Source of the DNA: Pedobacter cryoconitis
Lineage (GTDB): Bacteria > Bacteroidota > Bacteroidia > Sphingobacteriales > Sphingobacteriaceae
Direction of reading: 5' to 3'
NCBI RefSeq assembly: GCF_014200605.1
Contig: NZ_JACHCE010000008.1
Span: 204,495 to 268,494, forward strand
DNA: 64,000 bases
Under the pieces are notes generated by a model. It saw only the letters and a program-made list of their open reading frames with translations. It made no database searches and was not told the DNA's origin. The first letter of the stretch is position 1; each line of letters starts with the position of its first letter. This document shows positions 16,368 to 25,068 of this stretch, in pieces. Both the position numbers and the translations under genes were made by a program.

Positions 16368-18653
16368 TTACCTGTAAAAATCTTTAGCATTCACATCCCC
16401 GCGTTTTCCTGATGGGTCCTGAACTTCTAGTTTCAGGGTATATCCGCCGCCGCCTTCTAAGAATAACAATTCAAAAGTATGATACCCTTTTTTTAATGCG
16501 ATCTGAGCAGATTTTTCAGTAGCGAAGTGCATGCCGTCATTATCGACAAGGACATTGCCGTCCATTTTTAATACACTGCCGTCGTCAGACCGGAGAAAAA
16601 ATGTATAAACCCCGGTTTGTTCTGCATAAAAATAGCCTTTGTGCCTGGTGGCAAACTGATCTGCTGTTTTTTCTATAGGAATCTCAATAGCAGAAGTCAC
16701 TTTTTGAACTTCGAGATCTTTTTCATTGATTTCTTTAACCGCTTTGTATCCATGAGGATAATAGGAAAAGTTTAAACCCTTTTGCAAATCTTTTACTTTA
16801 GTGGGTTCGGCAGAGGTCTGTTTTTTATAATTGACCGTGTAAACTTCTCCACGTTTACCGGTTGTATTGAATGCAGCTAACTTAAACTGTACGGGACGAC
16901 TGACCTGAATACGCTCGTTAAATACCGGGGATGACAGCAAGGGTAAAGAACCATTTGTAGTATAATGTATTTTAAATGCTGGAATAGGATTACTGATCCG
17001 CAGAGATGCTGTATCAGTAAAAACACTGTTTAAACTAAAGCCTTTCAAATCCATGAACCTGTAATTGATATGCATAGCATCCAGCATAGGCAGTTGCATG
17101 ACCACTCTGTTTTCAAAATTTTTCCAGTCTGCCGGTGTGCTGCTCCAGGCGATTTCTGACATCGCCATCATTCTTGGAAATATCATATATTCAAGACGTT
17201 GCTCACTGGGAATAGTTTCTGTCCATGTGCAGGACTGAACGCCCTTAATAAGTTTTTGACCGGCTTTGCTTAGCTGAAAACCCAGCGGGTCAAACTGATA
17301 TACTTTTTGTAAAGAATTGACGTCCTGCTGGGCATCAAAATAGCAATATTCGCCTGGTGCCATGATGATCTCATTTCCTTTTTCTGCGGCATGTTTTGGA
17401 GCATCCTTAACCCAGGTACGCCAGTACATCATCGTAGCTGTTTTTGATATTCCCCCATCAAGAATTTCATCCCATCCAATCATTTTTTTGTTTTTGCTGA
17501 TCAGAAAACGCTCCATTCTATGCACAAAATAACTCTGGAGCTCATTTATGTTTTTCAGGCCTTCTTTCTTCATCAACGCTTCACATTCAGGAACATTTTT
17601 CCAACTGCTTTTTTCTACTTCATCCGCGCCTAAATGAATATACTGACTAGGGAAAAGTGCAGCTATTTCTGTAAATACATTTTCTGCAAAAGTGTAGGTG
17701 GTCTCTTTACATGGGCATAAAGGCTCAGAAAAACCTTTTCCCTGTCCGCCTTTTCCATTAGAGGTGAGCCATGGTAGTAAAGCTGTCGCAGCCATCATAT
17801 GTCCGGGCATATCTATTTCCGGAATAATCTCAATTGATCTTGCCTGCGCATAGCTGATCAGGCCTTTGATCTCCTCCTGAGTATAAAAGCCCCCGTATTT
17901 CTTTATCCCGTCAATCATCCTGAAATGTTTTTCTGGCAGGGCATAGTCCGGATTGTCTTTGGCTAATGCTAGACAAGTGGAGTCCTGATGATTGAGCATC
18001 CGCCATGCACCCTGAGCGGTTAGCTCCGGATATTTTTTGATTTCTATACGCCAGCCCTGATCATCTGTAAGGTGTAAATGAAATTTGTTAAACTTATATA
18101 AGGCCATCCTGTCTATCATCTTTTCAAGATAGGCAATGTCAAAAAAGTGGCGCGATACGTCTAAATGCATCCCTCTCCATTCGAAACGGGGAGCATCAGT
18201 GATTTCAACACAGGGAACGTGAAGTGTATTTAACGGGTGGCCTGCATATAAGGGGGCCCCAATTAGTTGTTTTAAAGTTGATACGGCGTAAAATGCACCT
18301 TCTGCTGTATTAGAGGTGATGATAACTGATCCGTTTTTTACTGAAAGTATATAACCGCCCTTTGGCAGTGCACTGTTACCGGTTTTAAGAATGATCTTTC
18401 CTGTGGTTTTTGCTGTTGCTGAACAATGTCCGGTCATGCTTTTAAGTTCGGCAGTAGCCGCATTAAATACAGAATTTGCAGGGCTGATAATTACCGTGTT
18501 TTTATAAAGCAGAAACTTTCCCGCTGCGGGCTTTAAGGTTGTGGGCTGCGGGATCACCGCATAACTGTTATTTACAGTTTGAGATTGTGAACCAGTCAGG
18601 TTAAGGAGCAGCAAAATAGGGAACGCAGCTAATGAAAATAGGTTGAACTTCAT
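16368..18653 (-). CDS. GH20 beta-N-acetylhexosaminidase with PA14 domain
   Basis: A signal peptide ends near residue 25. Residues ~30-150 form the GH20b domain, and ~155-500 the GH20 catalytic barrel: 'FEWRGMHLDVSRHFFDIAYL', 'FHLHLTDDQGWRIEIKKYP', 'EIIPEIDMPGHMMAA', 'YIHLGADEVEKSSW' (the D-E catalytic pair) and 'TMMYWRTWV'. Residues ~625-755 look like a PA14 carbohydrate-binding domain ('RHKGYFYAEQTGVYTFFLRS', 'LLFLEGGGGYTLKLEVQ'). It removes terminal GlcNAc or GalNAc from glycans or chitin oligomers in the periplasm or at the surface. It stands alone, outside a Sus operon. Confidence 0.95.
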   Translation of the reverse strand: MKFNLFSLAAFPILLLLNLTGSQSQTVNNSYAVIPQPTTLKPAAGKFLLYKNTVIISPANSVFNAATAELKSMTGHCSATAKTTGKIILKTGNSALPKGGYILSVKNGSVIITSNTAEGAFYAVSTLKQLIGAPLYAGHPLNTLHVPCVEITDAPRFEWRGMHLDVSRHFFDIAYLEKMIDRMALYKFNKFHLHLTDDQGWRIEIKKYPELTAQGAWRMLNHQDSTCLALAKDNPDYALPEKHFRMIDGIKKYGGFYTQEEIKGLISYAQARSIEIIPEIDMPGHMMAATALLPWLTSNGKGGQGKGFSEPLCPCKETTYTFAENVFTEIAALFPSQYIHLGADEVEKSSWKNVPECEALMKKEGLKNINELQSYFVHRMERFLISKNKKMIGWDEILDGGISKTATMMYWRTWVKDAPKHAAEKGNEIIMAPGEYCYFDAQQDVNSLQKVYQFDPLGFQLSKAGQKLIKGVQSCTWTETIPSEQRLEYMIFPRMMAMSEIAWSSTPADWKNFENRVVMQLPMLDAMHINYRFMDLKGFSLNSVFTDTASLRISNPIPAFKIHYTTNGSLPLLSSPVFNERIQVSRPVQFKLAAFNTTGKRGEVYTVNYKKQTSAEPTKVKDLQKGLNFSYYPHGYKAVKEINEKDLEVQKVTSAIEIPIEKTADQFATRHKGYFYAEQTGVYTFFLRSDDGSVLKMDGNVLVDNDGMHFATEKSAQIALKKGYHTFELLFLEGGGGYTLKLEVQDPSGKRGDVNAKDFYR

Positions 18654-18766
18654 TGTTAATTATATTTGGTGGCCTGAGACCAAATGTAATTAAAACGTAT
18701 TATTCGTGATTGGTAATTTATTAGCTGATATTATCTTTTTTCAATAGTTAACAGGGTGATATTTAA

Positions 18767-19441
18767 TTAACCATTCCAGGCAACTTCTGTAATATCATCA
18801 TCTAATTGGAGTTCTGCAATGATTTTTACGATGTCCTCTTTTGAAAAGCGATTGAATTTGAGAGATACAATAAAATCGGTATCCGCCTGTTCGACAATCA
18901 TTGTGCTGATGTCCATATTGGTGTTTTCAAAGAAACGGCCAATGATGGTTACTGACTTTTCACGGTTGCTTGTGGTAATCCTGAGGCTTCGCTGGGCAAA
19001 CCGTGCTGTAAATTTCTTTTCCAGTGGCTGTAACATCAGCAGTATAAAAATTGCCAGGCCTGTAGCTATAGCTGCTGCGAAATACATACCAGCACCAGAT
19101 GCCAGGCCGATAGCCGCTACTGTCCATAGTCCGGAAGCTGTTGTTAAACCACGGATTATCCCTTGTTTTAAGAATAAAATGGTACCTGCACCAATAAACC
19201 CAATACCACTAATGACCTGTGCTGCAATTCTGGATGGGTCAAGAACCACATTCGGCGTACCCAGAATATCAGTAAATCCATATACTGAAACCATCATGGT
19301 TAAAGATGCACCTACACAAACCATCATATGCGTTCTTAAGCCCGCTGCCCAATCTTTACGTTCTCTTTCTAAACCAATAATTGCACCGAATAATGCAGCG
19401 AGAGCGAGACGGATAGTGATTTCGGACCAGGAAATATGCAT
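18767..19441 (-). CDS. MgtC/SapB family membrane protein
   Basis: Residues 1-135 hold about four membrane helices with the family motifs 'IGLERERKDWAAGLRTHMMV' and 'AAQVISGIGFIGAGTILFLK', then 'RGLTTASGLWTVAAIGLA'. Residues ~150-224 form a cytoplasmic ACT-like domain ('ITTSNREKSVTIIGRFFEN', 'LQLDDDITEVAW'). MgtC proteins influence Mg adaptation and ATP synthase activity in pathogens; the role here is unknown. It is a single gene divergent from chrA. Confidence 0.92.
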   Translation of the reverse strand: MHISWSEITIRLALAALFGAIIGLERERKDWAAGLRTHMMVCVGASLTMMVSVYGFTDILGTPNVVLDPSRIAAQVISGIGFIGAGTILFLKQGIIRGLTTASGLWTVAAIGLASGAGMYFAAAIATGLAIFILLMLQPLEKKFTARFAQRSLRITTSNREKSVTIIGRFFENTNMDISTMIVEQADTDFIVSLKFNRFSKEDIVKIIAELQLDDDITEVAWNG

Positions 19442-19639
19442 AAGATAAATGAATTAAAATTGTTTTCTTGTTTTTACAACAAAACAAAACGATAAAGGTG
19501 TTTATATAGCTTGTAACTTCATAATTACAAGTCCTGTAAGTGGCTGATTATAAGTTCTGTTTATCGATCAGGAAAGGCCTGTTTATCTGCCCTGTAATTT
19601 GGTTAAAATCTGTGTTTTTCTTATCTTTAAGCTATATTG

Positions 19640-20962
19640 ATGGAGGAAAAACGATTGGGGAAACCCGAATTCAAAGAGGCTTTAAAATTTTGGTTTAAAT
19701 TAGGCTGGATCAGTTTCGGTGGTACAGCGGGACACATCGCTTTAATGCATGATTTTTTGGTCGATAAGAAAAAATGGATCAGTAACAGCCGCTTTTTTCA
19801 CGCCCTGAGTATCTGCATGCTTTTACCCGGGCCTGAGGCGCAGCAGTTAGCTATCTATATCGGGTGGCAGCTGCATGGCAAAAGGGGAGGATTGATAGCC
19901 GGGATATTATTTGTTCTGCCTTCTATGTTTATCCTTTTAGGTTTAAGTATCGTTTATGTCTCCTATGGGAATTTACCCTGGATATATGCGATGTTTAATG
20001 GCTTAAAACCGGCAGTTATTGCTATAATTATCATTGCTTTATATAAAGTAGGACAAAAGTCACTGCGTAGTGTTTTACATTTTATCATAGCCGGTGCTGC
20101 TTTTGTCTGCATTTTCTTTTTTAATATTTCGCTGCTGCTCATCATTATAGGGACGATCATGCTGGCAATGATTATCCGGTATTTTAACCCTGGTTTGCTA
20201 AGTGAAACAAGTAATTTACAAACAGATCAGGAAGTTAATGAACACGGTTATTATATCAATTCCTTTTCGGCTGCGCCTGGTGCAGGTTTTGAAATTAAAC
20301 GATTGATCAAACAACTCTTTGTTTTTATAGTTTTCTGGATTATCCCTTTAATTGCATTTTACTTTTTATCAAAGGATTTTGCCTTTTGGCAGCGATTGGT
20401 TTTGTTTTTTACACAAACCGCTTTCTTCACTATTGGCGGCTCGTATACGGTGTTGCCTTATGTGGCACAGTTTGCTGTAACTAAATTTGGCTGGCTTTCT
20501 AAAATGCAGATGGTAGATGGTTTTGCGCTGGCAGAGACTACGCCCGGCCCCTTAATTATTGTTGTAGGATTTGTTGGGTTTATGGCAGGGTTTAATCATT
20601 TTCACAGCTCTTTACTGATGGGGAGTATTGCGCTTGTGATCACTACTTTTTATACTTTCCTGCCTTGTTTTTTATTCATTTTTATTGGCGGACCATTAAT
20701 TGAAAAGTCTCATGGCAATGAGGCTGTCGGCGGTATTCTAAAACTCGTTACCGCTGCTGTCGTTGGGGTTATCCTGAACCTGACTATTTTTTTAGGTAAT
20801 GAGGTGATCTTTCCGGGTGGAGTAAGTACCACTCACTTTGATGTTATTGCTTTGGCATGGGTGATAATTTCAATTTTTTTGATGCTTAAATTGAAATTAA
20901 ACGTTGTATATCTTATTCTACTGAGCCTATTAGCAGGTTTATTGCGGTATGCTTTTTTTTAA
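19640..20962 (+). CDS. chrA: Chromate efflux transporter ChrA
   Basis: This is a long-chain CHR protein (440 aa) made of two homologous halves. The first half has 'WISFGGTAGHIALMHDFLVD' and 'LLPGPEAQQLAIYIGW', the second 'AFFTIGGSYTVLPYVAQFAV' and 'ALAETTPGPLIIVVGFVGF'. About ten membrane helices are visible. CHR proteins export chromate across the inner membrane, though many homologues are untested. ATG at 19640 is used rather than the adjacent TTG. The last 24 bases overlap the 3' end of the convergent SRPBCC gene. Confidence 0.92.
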   Translation: MEEKRLGKPEFKEALKFWFKLGWISFGGTAGHIALMHDFLVDKKKWISNSRFFHALSICMLLPGPEAQQLAIYIGWQLHGKRGGLIAGILFVLPSMFILLGLSIVYVSYGNLPWIYAMFNGLKPAVIAIIIIALYKVGQKSLRSVLHFIIAGAAFVCIFFFNISLLLIIIGTIMLAMIIRYFNPGLLSETSNLQTDQEVNEHGYYINSFSAAPGAGFEIKRLIKQLFVFIVFWIIPLIAFYFLSKDFAFWQRLVLFFTQTAFFTIGGSYTVLPYVAQFAVTKFGWLSKMQMVDGFALAETTPGPLIIVVGFVGFMAGFNHFHSSLLMGSIALVITTFYTFLPCFLFIFIGGPLIEKSHGNEAVGGILKLVTAAVVGVILNLTIFLGNEVIFPGGVSTTHFDVIALAWVIISIFLMLKLKLNVVYLILLSLLAGLLRYAFF

Positions 20963-21442
20963 GGTTGATAAGGGAAGTACTTCGCGGTTTTTGTCTTTTT
21001 CAGCGTATTTTTTTAGAATTGTATTGCGTGCTGTCAAAAGATTTTCCATGTACTTTTGGAGAAATAAATAATCTGCAAGTTTTCCTAAAATACCTAATGG
21101 AGATATGTAGATAAATACATCTGTCATCAGCGTCCCATTATCTTTTTCTTCAAATTTATGGATATGTTTAAAGGATTTAAATGCACCTTTTACCATTTCA
21201 TCAGTAAAGGAATGTGGCTTTTCAAAAGCGGTGATCTTCGATGTTAATTCCTGAAAGAAGCCAAAATGTTTTGCCCGCCAGGTGACAGATTCTCCAGGTC
21301 CTATTAATCCTGACATCTTTCCGGCAACGACTTTCTCCTTGGTCTGTTGAGTAGAAATCTGGTGCAGGTCAATATTTCTGGACAGGTCAAATACTTCTTC
21401 TGGCGTGGCTAAAATAAATGTATTGAGATAGATTGTTGGCAT
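20939..21442 (-). CDS. SRPBCC (START-like) family protein
   Basis: The N-terminal 'FILATPEEVFDLSRNIDLHQ' and the later 'GPGESVTWRAKHFGFFQELT' and 'GTLMTDVFIYISPLGIL' match the ligand-binding SRPBCC fold of polyketide-cyclase/CoxG-like proteins. The C-terminal helix 'FLQKYMENLLTARNTILKKY' is typical of the fold. Function and ligand are unknown. Its tail overlaps chrA by 24 bp on the other strand. Confidence 0.85.
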   Translation of the reverse strand: MPTIYLNTFILATPEEVFDLSRNIDLHQISTQQTKEKVVAGKMSGLIGPGESVTWRAKHFGFFQELTSKITAFEKPHSFTDEMVKGAFKSFKHIHKFEEKDNGTLMTDVFIYISPLGILGKLADYLFLQKYMENLLTARNTILKKYAEKDKNREVLPLSTLKKSIPQ

Positions 21443-21559
21443 TAGATGGATAATTACTTGTTGTTTTTCTGATCGCGTTTCTATGCAAGTATATTATTTA
21501 TTTCGACAATTGCAGGGTAAAAAAATCCGGTGATCTCAAATTATCGGCTATTCATATCA

Positions 21560-21590
21560 GTTATCACACAAGTTATCATCTTACGATAAC
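21560..21590. promoter_or_regulatory. GTTATC repeats upstream of Nudix gene
   Basis: GTTATC occurs at 21560-21565 and 21572-21577 (12-bp spacing), and its reverse complement GATAAC at 21585-21590, giving a dyad with a 7-bp spacer. The cluster lies about 65-95 bp before the Nudix start and may be an operator. No T tract supports a terminator. Confidence 0.4.
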
Positions 21591-21653
21591 AGCTATCCCT
21601 TTATTATTGCAATAGTTACCGCTCCTTATTCTGAAAAATATTAAATTAGCGAC

Positions 21654-22091
21654 ATGAGTAATGAAATGGTAACGCTGCATACTGCAGGACTAGTGGTGAT
21701 CAAAGAAGGAAAATTACTGTTAGCTTTTAGTGGTAATAAAAACGCCTGGTATTTACCGGGAGGGAAAATTGATAGTGGTGAAACTTCTCAGCAGGCTATT
21801 CTAAGAGAGATCAGTGAAGAACTGAACCTGGAAATGAATCCGGAGCTGCTTAAATTTTATTGTCATATCACCGCGCCGGCTTATGGAGAAAATAAGAACA
21901 TCCTGATGGAGCAAGACTGCTTTATTTATGAGTTAACGGAAGAAATTGCAGCCAGTAATGAGATTGATGAAGTAGGGTATTTTGATTTGGAAACTTATCT
22001 GAAAGAACCTGCTCAGGTGCCTGGTGTATTAACGCTTTTCAGCAGACTTGAAAAAGATGGTCTAATTTCAGGTGTGTTAAGTCCAATATGA
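21654..22091 (+). CDS. Nudix hydrolase
   Basis: The Nudix box is clear: 'GGKIDSGETSQQAILREISE' followed by EL fits GX5EX7REUXEEXGU except Leu/Asn near the end. The N-terminal 'VTLHTAGLVVIKEGKLLLAF' is the usual first strand. It hydrolyses nucleoside diphosphates linked to another moiety; substrate unknown. The stop overlaps the start of the next gene by 4 bases (ATGA), so translation is probably coupled. Confidence 0.92.
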   Translation: MSNEMVTLHTAGLVVIKEGKLLLAFSGNKNAWYLPGGKIDSGETSQQAILREISEELNLEMNPELLKFYCHITAPAYGENKNILMEQDCFIYELTEEIAASNEIDEVGYFDLETYLKEPAQVPGVLTLFSRLEKDGLISGVLSPI

Positions 22092-22639
22092 TCATTTACC
22101 AGGTGAAAACCCCTGCAATGCTGTCTGAATTTGAAGTTACAACTATTTTGAAGCATTGGGAAGTAGACGATTGGCTCAATTTTACCTTAAAGGAATTTAA
22201 TGAAAGATTTGCTGATTCTGAGTTTCATCTGCTGACTGATAAAGATTCCAATATCCTTTGTGTAACACGCATCAATTTTGATTTTCATCTGGAGCTAAAT
22301 CATGTTGTTTACAGGGTATCAGAATTAGTTGGTCTAGTCTCTGTGGAGAAGATGAAGGGCCATGCTAAACGGTTAATATCGGATGTTGTGCTCAATCTGA
22401 AAAATAGGGGGGTAGAATGCATTGGGTTTTGTGAAAGTGGGTTAAGGCCTTTTTACGAAAAATGCGGAACACCTGTCTTGTATGACCAGGCTCATTATCT
22501 TAAAGAAAAACCTTTAAGTGAAGAATTTGACCATCACACAGATGATGACATCCTGGATATCACTTTGTCTGCTCACTTACGTAATTTGCTAACTGGTTTA
22601 AACAAAGAGAATATAGGTTATATCTTATTTGAGGATTAG
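22088..22639 (+). CDS. GNAT-like N-acetyltransferase
   Basis: Residues ~75-130 contain 'VYRVSELVGLVSVEKMKGHA' and 'ISDVVLNLKNRGVECIGFCE', followed by 'LRPFYEKCGTPVL'. This is the arrangement of the acetyl-CoA-binding turn, helix and C-terminal strand of a GNAT fold. The classic Q/RxxGxG/A motif is only loosely present (KMKGHA). It is translationally coupled to the Nudix gene. The acceptor substrate is unknown. Confidence 0.65.
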   Translation: MIIYQVKTPAMLSEFEVTTILKHWEVDDWLNFTLKEFNERFADSEFHLLTDKDSNILCVTRINFDFHLELNHVVYRVSELVGLVSVEKMKGHAKRLISDVVLNLKNRGVECIGFCESGLRPFYEKCGTPVLYDQAHYLKEKPLSEEFDHHTDDDILDITLSAHLRNLLTGLNKENIGYILFED

Positions 22640-22706
22640 GCTCTTTTGCTTCCTGTATAATGTGATCTTTTAATTCTGATATGGAATTATCTTTTAATTT
22701 TGCAGG

Positions 22707-23285
22707 GTGGATGAAATCTTAAAGGAAATAAGGTCATGTATGGTTTGCAGGGATTATTTGCCTAATCTTCCAAAACCAGTTGTAAGAGCGGGCGTTAAAT
22801 CTAAAATTGTTATTATAGGACAGGCTCCCGGGCAAAAAGTTCAGAATAGCGGAATCCCATGGGATGATCAGAGTGGAAATGAGTTAAGAAGATGGCTTGG
22901 AGTTAGCAAAGAGCAGTTCTATGATGATCAGTTATTTGCGCTGATTCCAATGGGTTTTTGTTATCCCGGTAAAGGTATTTCGGGAGATCTGCCGCCACGG
23001 CCTGAATGTGCGCCGTTGTGGCATCAATCCTTACTTAGTGAGATGAAGGAAGTTAAGCTGACGATACTTATAGGTCAGTATGCTCAGAATTATTATCTGA
23101 AAGACGTCAGCAAGAGATCGCTTACAGAAAGAGTGCGTCACTTTGATTTATACCTGCCGCTATTTCTGCCAGTTGTACATCCATCGCCGAGAAACAAGAT
23201 CTGGCAAAAGAAAAACCCATGGTTTGAATTAGAAGTTGTGCCTTTCTTAAGAGGGATTGTAAGTGATTGTATCAAAATTTCTTAG
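22707..23285 (+). CDS. Uracil-DNA glycosylase family protein
   Basis: The start is GTG (22707); no upstream ATG is in frame and the next in-frame ATG would remove the conserved N-terminus. 'SKIVIIGQAPGQKVQNSGIP' matches the UDG motif 1 (GQAPG), and 'FLPVVHPSPRNKIW' the motif 2 loop (HPSPRN). Cys residues in 'RSCMVCRDYLP' recall 4Fe-4S UDGs, but only part of the cluster ligands are present. It removes uracil or related damaged bases. It converges 18 bp away on an AlkA-like glycosylase gene. Confidence 0.85.
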   Translation: MDEILKEIRSCMVCRDYLPNLPKPVVRAGVKSKIVIIGQAPGQKVQNSGIPWDDQSGNELRRWLGVSKEQFYDDQLFALIPMGFCYPGKGISGDLPPRPECAPLWHQSLLSEMKEVKLTILIGQYAQNYYLKDVSKRSLTERVRHFDLYLPLFLPVVHPSPRNKIWQKKNPWFELEVVPFLRGIVSDCIKIS

Positions 23286-23303
23286 TTTTAATCAGGGAGT
23301 GTT

Positions 23304-23939
23304 TTATGAACTGTAGCCAGGCTGGCTGCTTTGCCGGTTGCGTTTGATTAAATAATGGTGCCACAGAAAATAGGTCGCAAGTGAGCGGAAGGGTTTCCAT
23401 TTTTCAGAAAGTGCAAGCATTTCTTCTTTGTTTTTTGCGCCTGTTAATTCTTTTAGTGTATTCACGATTGCAATATCGCCAAGGGGCAGAATATCTTTAG
23501 CTCCTAAACAAAACATCAGGTAAACATCTGCAGTCCAGTGACCGATTCCTTTGATGCTGGTTAATTGCTTCCTGATTTCTACTTCATCCAGATTTGGGAA
23601 TTCTTCCAGATCGATTTCTTTATAGAGTATGGCATTGGATAATTCACGCAGGTATTTTGATTTTTGCCGGCTTATCTGGCAATTTCTCATTTCATCGTCA
23701 CTGATTTTCAGAATATTAGCTGGCGTAAACTCTTTGATATAACCTTCTAACTTTAAAAAATGCGCATGGGCAGAAGAAAGACTGACCTGTTGCTCTAATA
23801 TGATTTTAGCTAAGGTCGTAAATCCTGGTGGCCTGGACCAGTTTGGAGGCGACTGATGCAGGTGATGTATTTCAGCGAATAGCTGATCAGTTTGAATAAG
23901 CAGGCTAATATCTTTTTCGTTGACAATAATACTACTCAT
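23304..23939 (-). CDS. DNA-3-methyladenine glycosylase (AlkA-like, HhH-GPD)
   Basis: The helix-hairpin-helix 'QLTSIKGIGHWTADVYLMFC' is followed by the catalytic Asp region 'ILPLGDIAIVNTLKELTG'. The N-terminal 'FTTLAKIILEQQVSLSSAHA' is also typical. At 211 residues it is the short form, without the N-terminal AlkA domain. It excises alkylated bases, starting base-excision repair. It converges on the UDG gene, making a small repair locus. Confidence 0.92.
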   Translation of the reverse strand: MSSIIVNEKDISLLIQTDQLFAEIHHLHQSPPNWSRPPGFTTLAKIILEQQVSLSSAHAHFLKLEGYIKEFTPANILKISDDEMRNCQISRQKSKYLRELSNAILYKEIDLEEFPNLDEVEIRKQLTSIKGIGHWTADVYLMFCLGAKDILPLGDIAIVNTLKELTGAKNKEEMLALSEKWKPFRSLATYFLWHHYLIKRNRQSSQPGYSS

Positions 23940-24042
23940 AACGATAATCTAATGACTGTTTTAACAGAGCGTGTGTTTCAGGTTAAACTAACAAATTGAA
24001 TGTTTCAGGGTAAACTAAAGGTTCAGCACTAAAAGTTCAGCA

Positions 24043-24435
24043 TTAAAGGTTCAGCGTGTCAAAAATCTCTCCTCTGCTTAATTTGTCATTGATTTTAGCG
24101 ATGACTTCAACTTTGCCTTTCAGACATAAAGCATGATCTGATAAGCGAAAGATATCTTCAAAAAATATAAGTTTCACACCTTGTCTTTCTATCTTTAGTT
24201 TCACAAGAAAGGTATCTCCGGAAGTGAGCGATCTCTTAAAATCCATTTCTATTCTGGAAACCATTAAAAGGATGCCATCTGCAGTGAGTTGTTTAAATGA
24301 TATGTTTTTTGATTGCAGGTATTCGTGACGGGCATGTTCAAGATAGTTTTGATAGATAGCATTGTTTACAATGCCTTGTATATCACATTCATAATCTCTT
24401 ACCTTGAGTTGAATTTCAAATATATAGTCTTGCAT
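24043..24435 (-). CDS. Acyl-CoA thioesterase (4HBT / YbgC-like)
   Basis: 'VRDYECDIQGIVNNAIYQNY' followed by LEHAR is the 4-hydroxybenzoyl-CoA thioesterase signature with the catalytic Asp (CDIQG) in hot-dog-fold proteins. 'MDFKRSLTSGDTFLVKLKIE' and 'CLKGKVEVIAKIN' follow as expected. Length (130 aa) is normal. It hydrolyses an acyl-CoA of unknown chain. It lies 41 bp downstream of the Imm22-like gene, with a hairpin in between. Confidence 0.9.
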   Translation of the reverse strand: MQDYIFEIQLKVRDYECDIQGIVNNAIYQNYLEHARHEYLQSKNISFKQLTADGILLMVSRIEMDFKRSLTSGDTFLVKLKIERQGVKLIFFEDIFRLSDHALCLKGKVEVIAKINDKLSRGEIFDTLNL

Positions 24436-24457
24436 CTTTTGTAAATGTTGAAATAAT

Positions 24458-24471
24458 AGCCCCGAAGGGCT
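24458..24471 (-). terminator. UUCG-tetraloop hairpin
   Basis: On the minus strand AGCCC-TTCG-GGGCT forms a 5-bp stem closed by a stable UUCG loop directly after the Imm22-like gene. It is followed by ATTATTT, so weak termination or mRNA 3'-end protection is likely. Confidence 0.5.
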
Positions 24472-24476
24472 GCTTT

Positions 24477-24872
24477 TTAAGCTGGAATATTAAAACGGCC
24501 AATATATTGGAGACCGTTATTGGTTGCCTTCTGATTCTCAATGGTTAGTTCATCGGCTGCATAACTAAATATGGCATTTGCAGTTGAAACCCCTTTTTGG
24601 ATACAGGCCTGGTAAATTTCTACCTCTGCCTGATCATTCCATACCGGTAATTCTTCTATCATAGCCTGAATACTAACCCTTTTTCTGCCATGATAAATAG
24701 TGATCCAGTCTTCATCGTAAGCATTTTGCAGATTCAGATCTTTACAGAACTGGCAGCGAAGATTTAAATCCTGGTTGTTTTTCAGAAATTTTGACTGATC
24801 AAAATATTTATAGAATTGTTCTTCTGTTTTATCTGAAGTTCCCGCCCACACGTGGATGCTTTGCTGTGCCAT
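24477..24872 (-). CDS. Imm22-like immunity protein
   Basis: The order 'SIHVWAGTSDKTEEQFYKYF' then 'CKDLNLQNAYDEDWITIYH' matches the immunity-22 family (vs-W-G, a YF helix, then a YDEDW acidic segment). These small proteins usually protect against a polymorphic toxin. Here no toxin gene or secretion component is adjacent, so it is an orphan immunity gene or has been recruited elsewhere. Length (131 aa) is normal. Confidence 0.72.
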   Translation of the reverse strand: MAQQSIHVWAGTSDKTEEQFYKYFDQSKFLKNNQDLNLRCQFCKDLNLQNAYDEDWITIYHGRKRVSIQAMIEELPVWNDQAEVEIYQACIQKGVSTANAIFSYAADELTIENQKATNNGLQYIGRFNIPA

Positions 24873-25043
24873 TTTCTTATTATTTTATTTTGTAGATGCT
24901 CAATTTTTATTGAGCGTTCCAAGGTAAGGATTTTGTTAGATAATTCAGCTTTTCGTTCGTGTAAATAGGTTAAACCAATAGAATTCGCTTTTTGAAAAGA
25001 ATAATTGCAAATATTTAAAGAATGTATTATTATTGCATAATCA

Positions 25044-25055
25044 TTGACTAGTCAA
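25044..25055. promoter_or_regulatory. Palindromic MarR operator candidate
   Basis: TTGACTAGTCAA is a perfect 12-bp palindrome 13 bp before the marR ATG. A candidate promoter (TTG at 25005-25007, 20-bp spacer, TATTATTG at 25028-25035) would start transcription at about 25042, right at the palindrome. This suits autorepression by the adjacent MarR protein. Confidence 0.55.
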
Positions 25056-25068
25056 GTAAATATTGCAA

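Noticed and set aside
18819..19448. 209-residue plus-strand ORF over the mgtC gene
   Set aside because: A shadow of a strongly conserved membrane protein gene on the minus strand.
21572..21590. GTTATC dyad considered as a terminator of an upstream gene
   Set aside because: The upstream gene runs the other way and no T tract follows.
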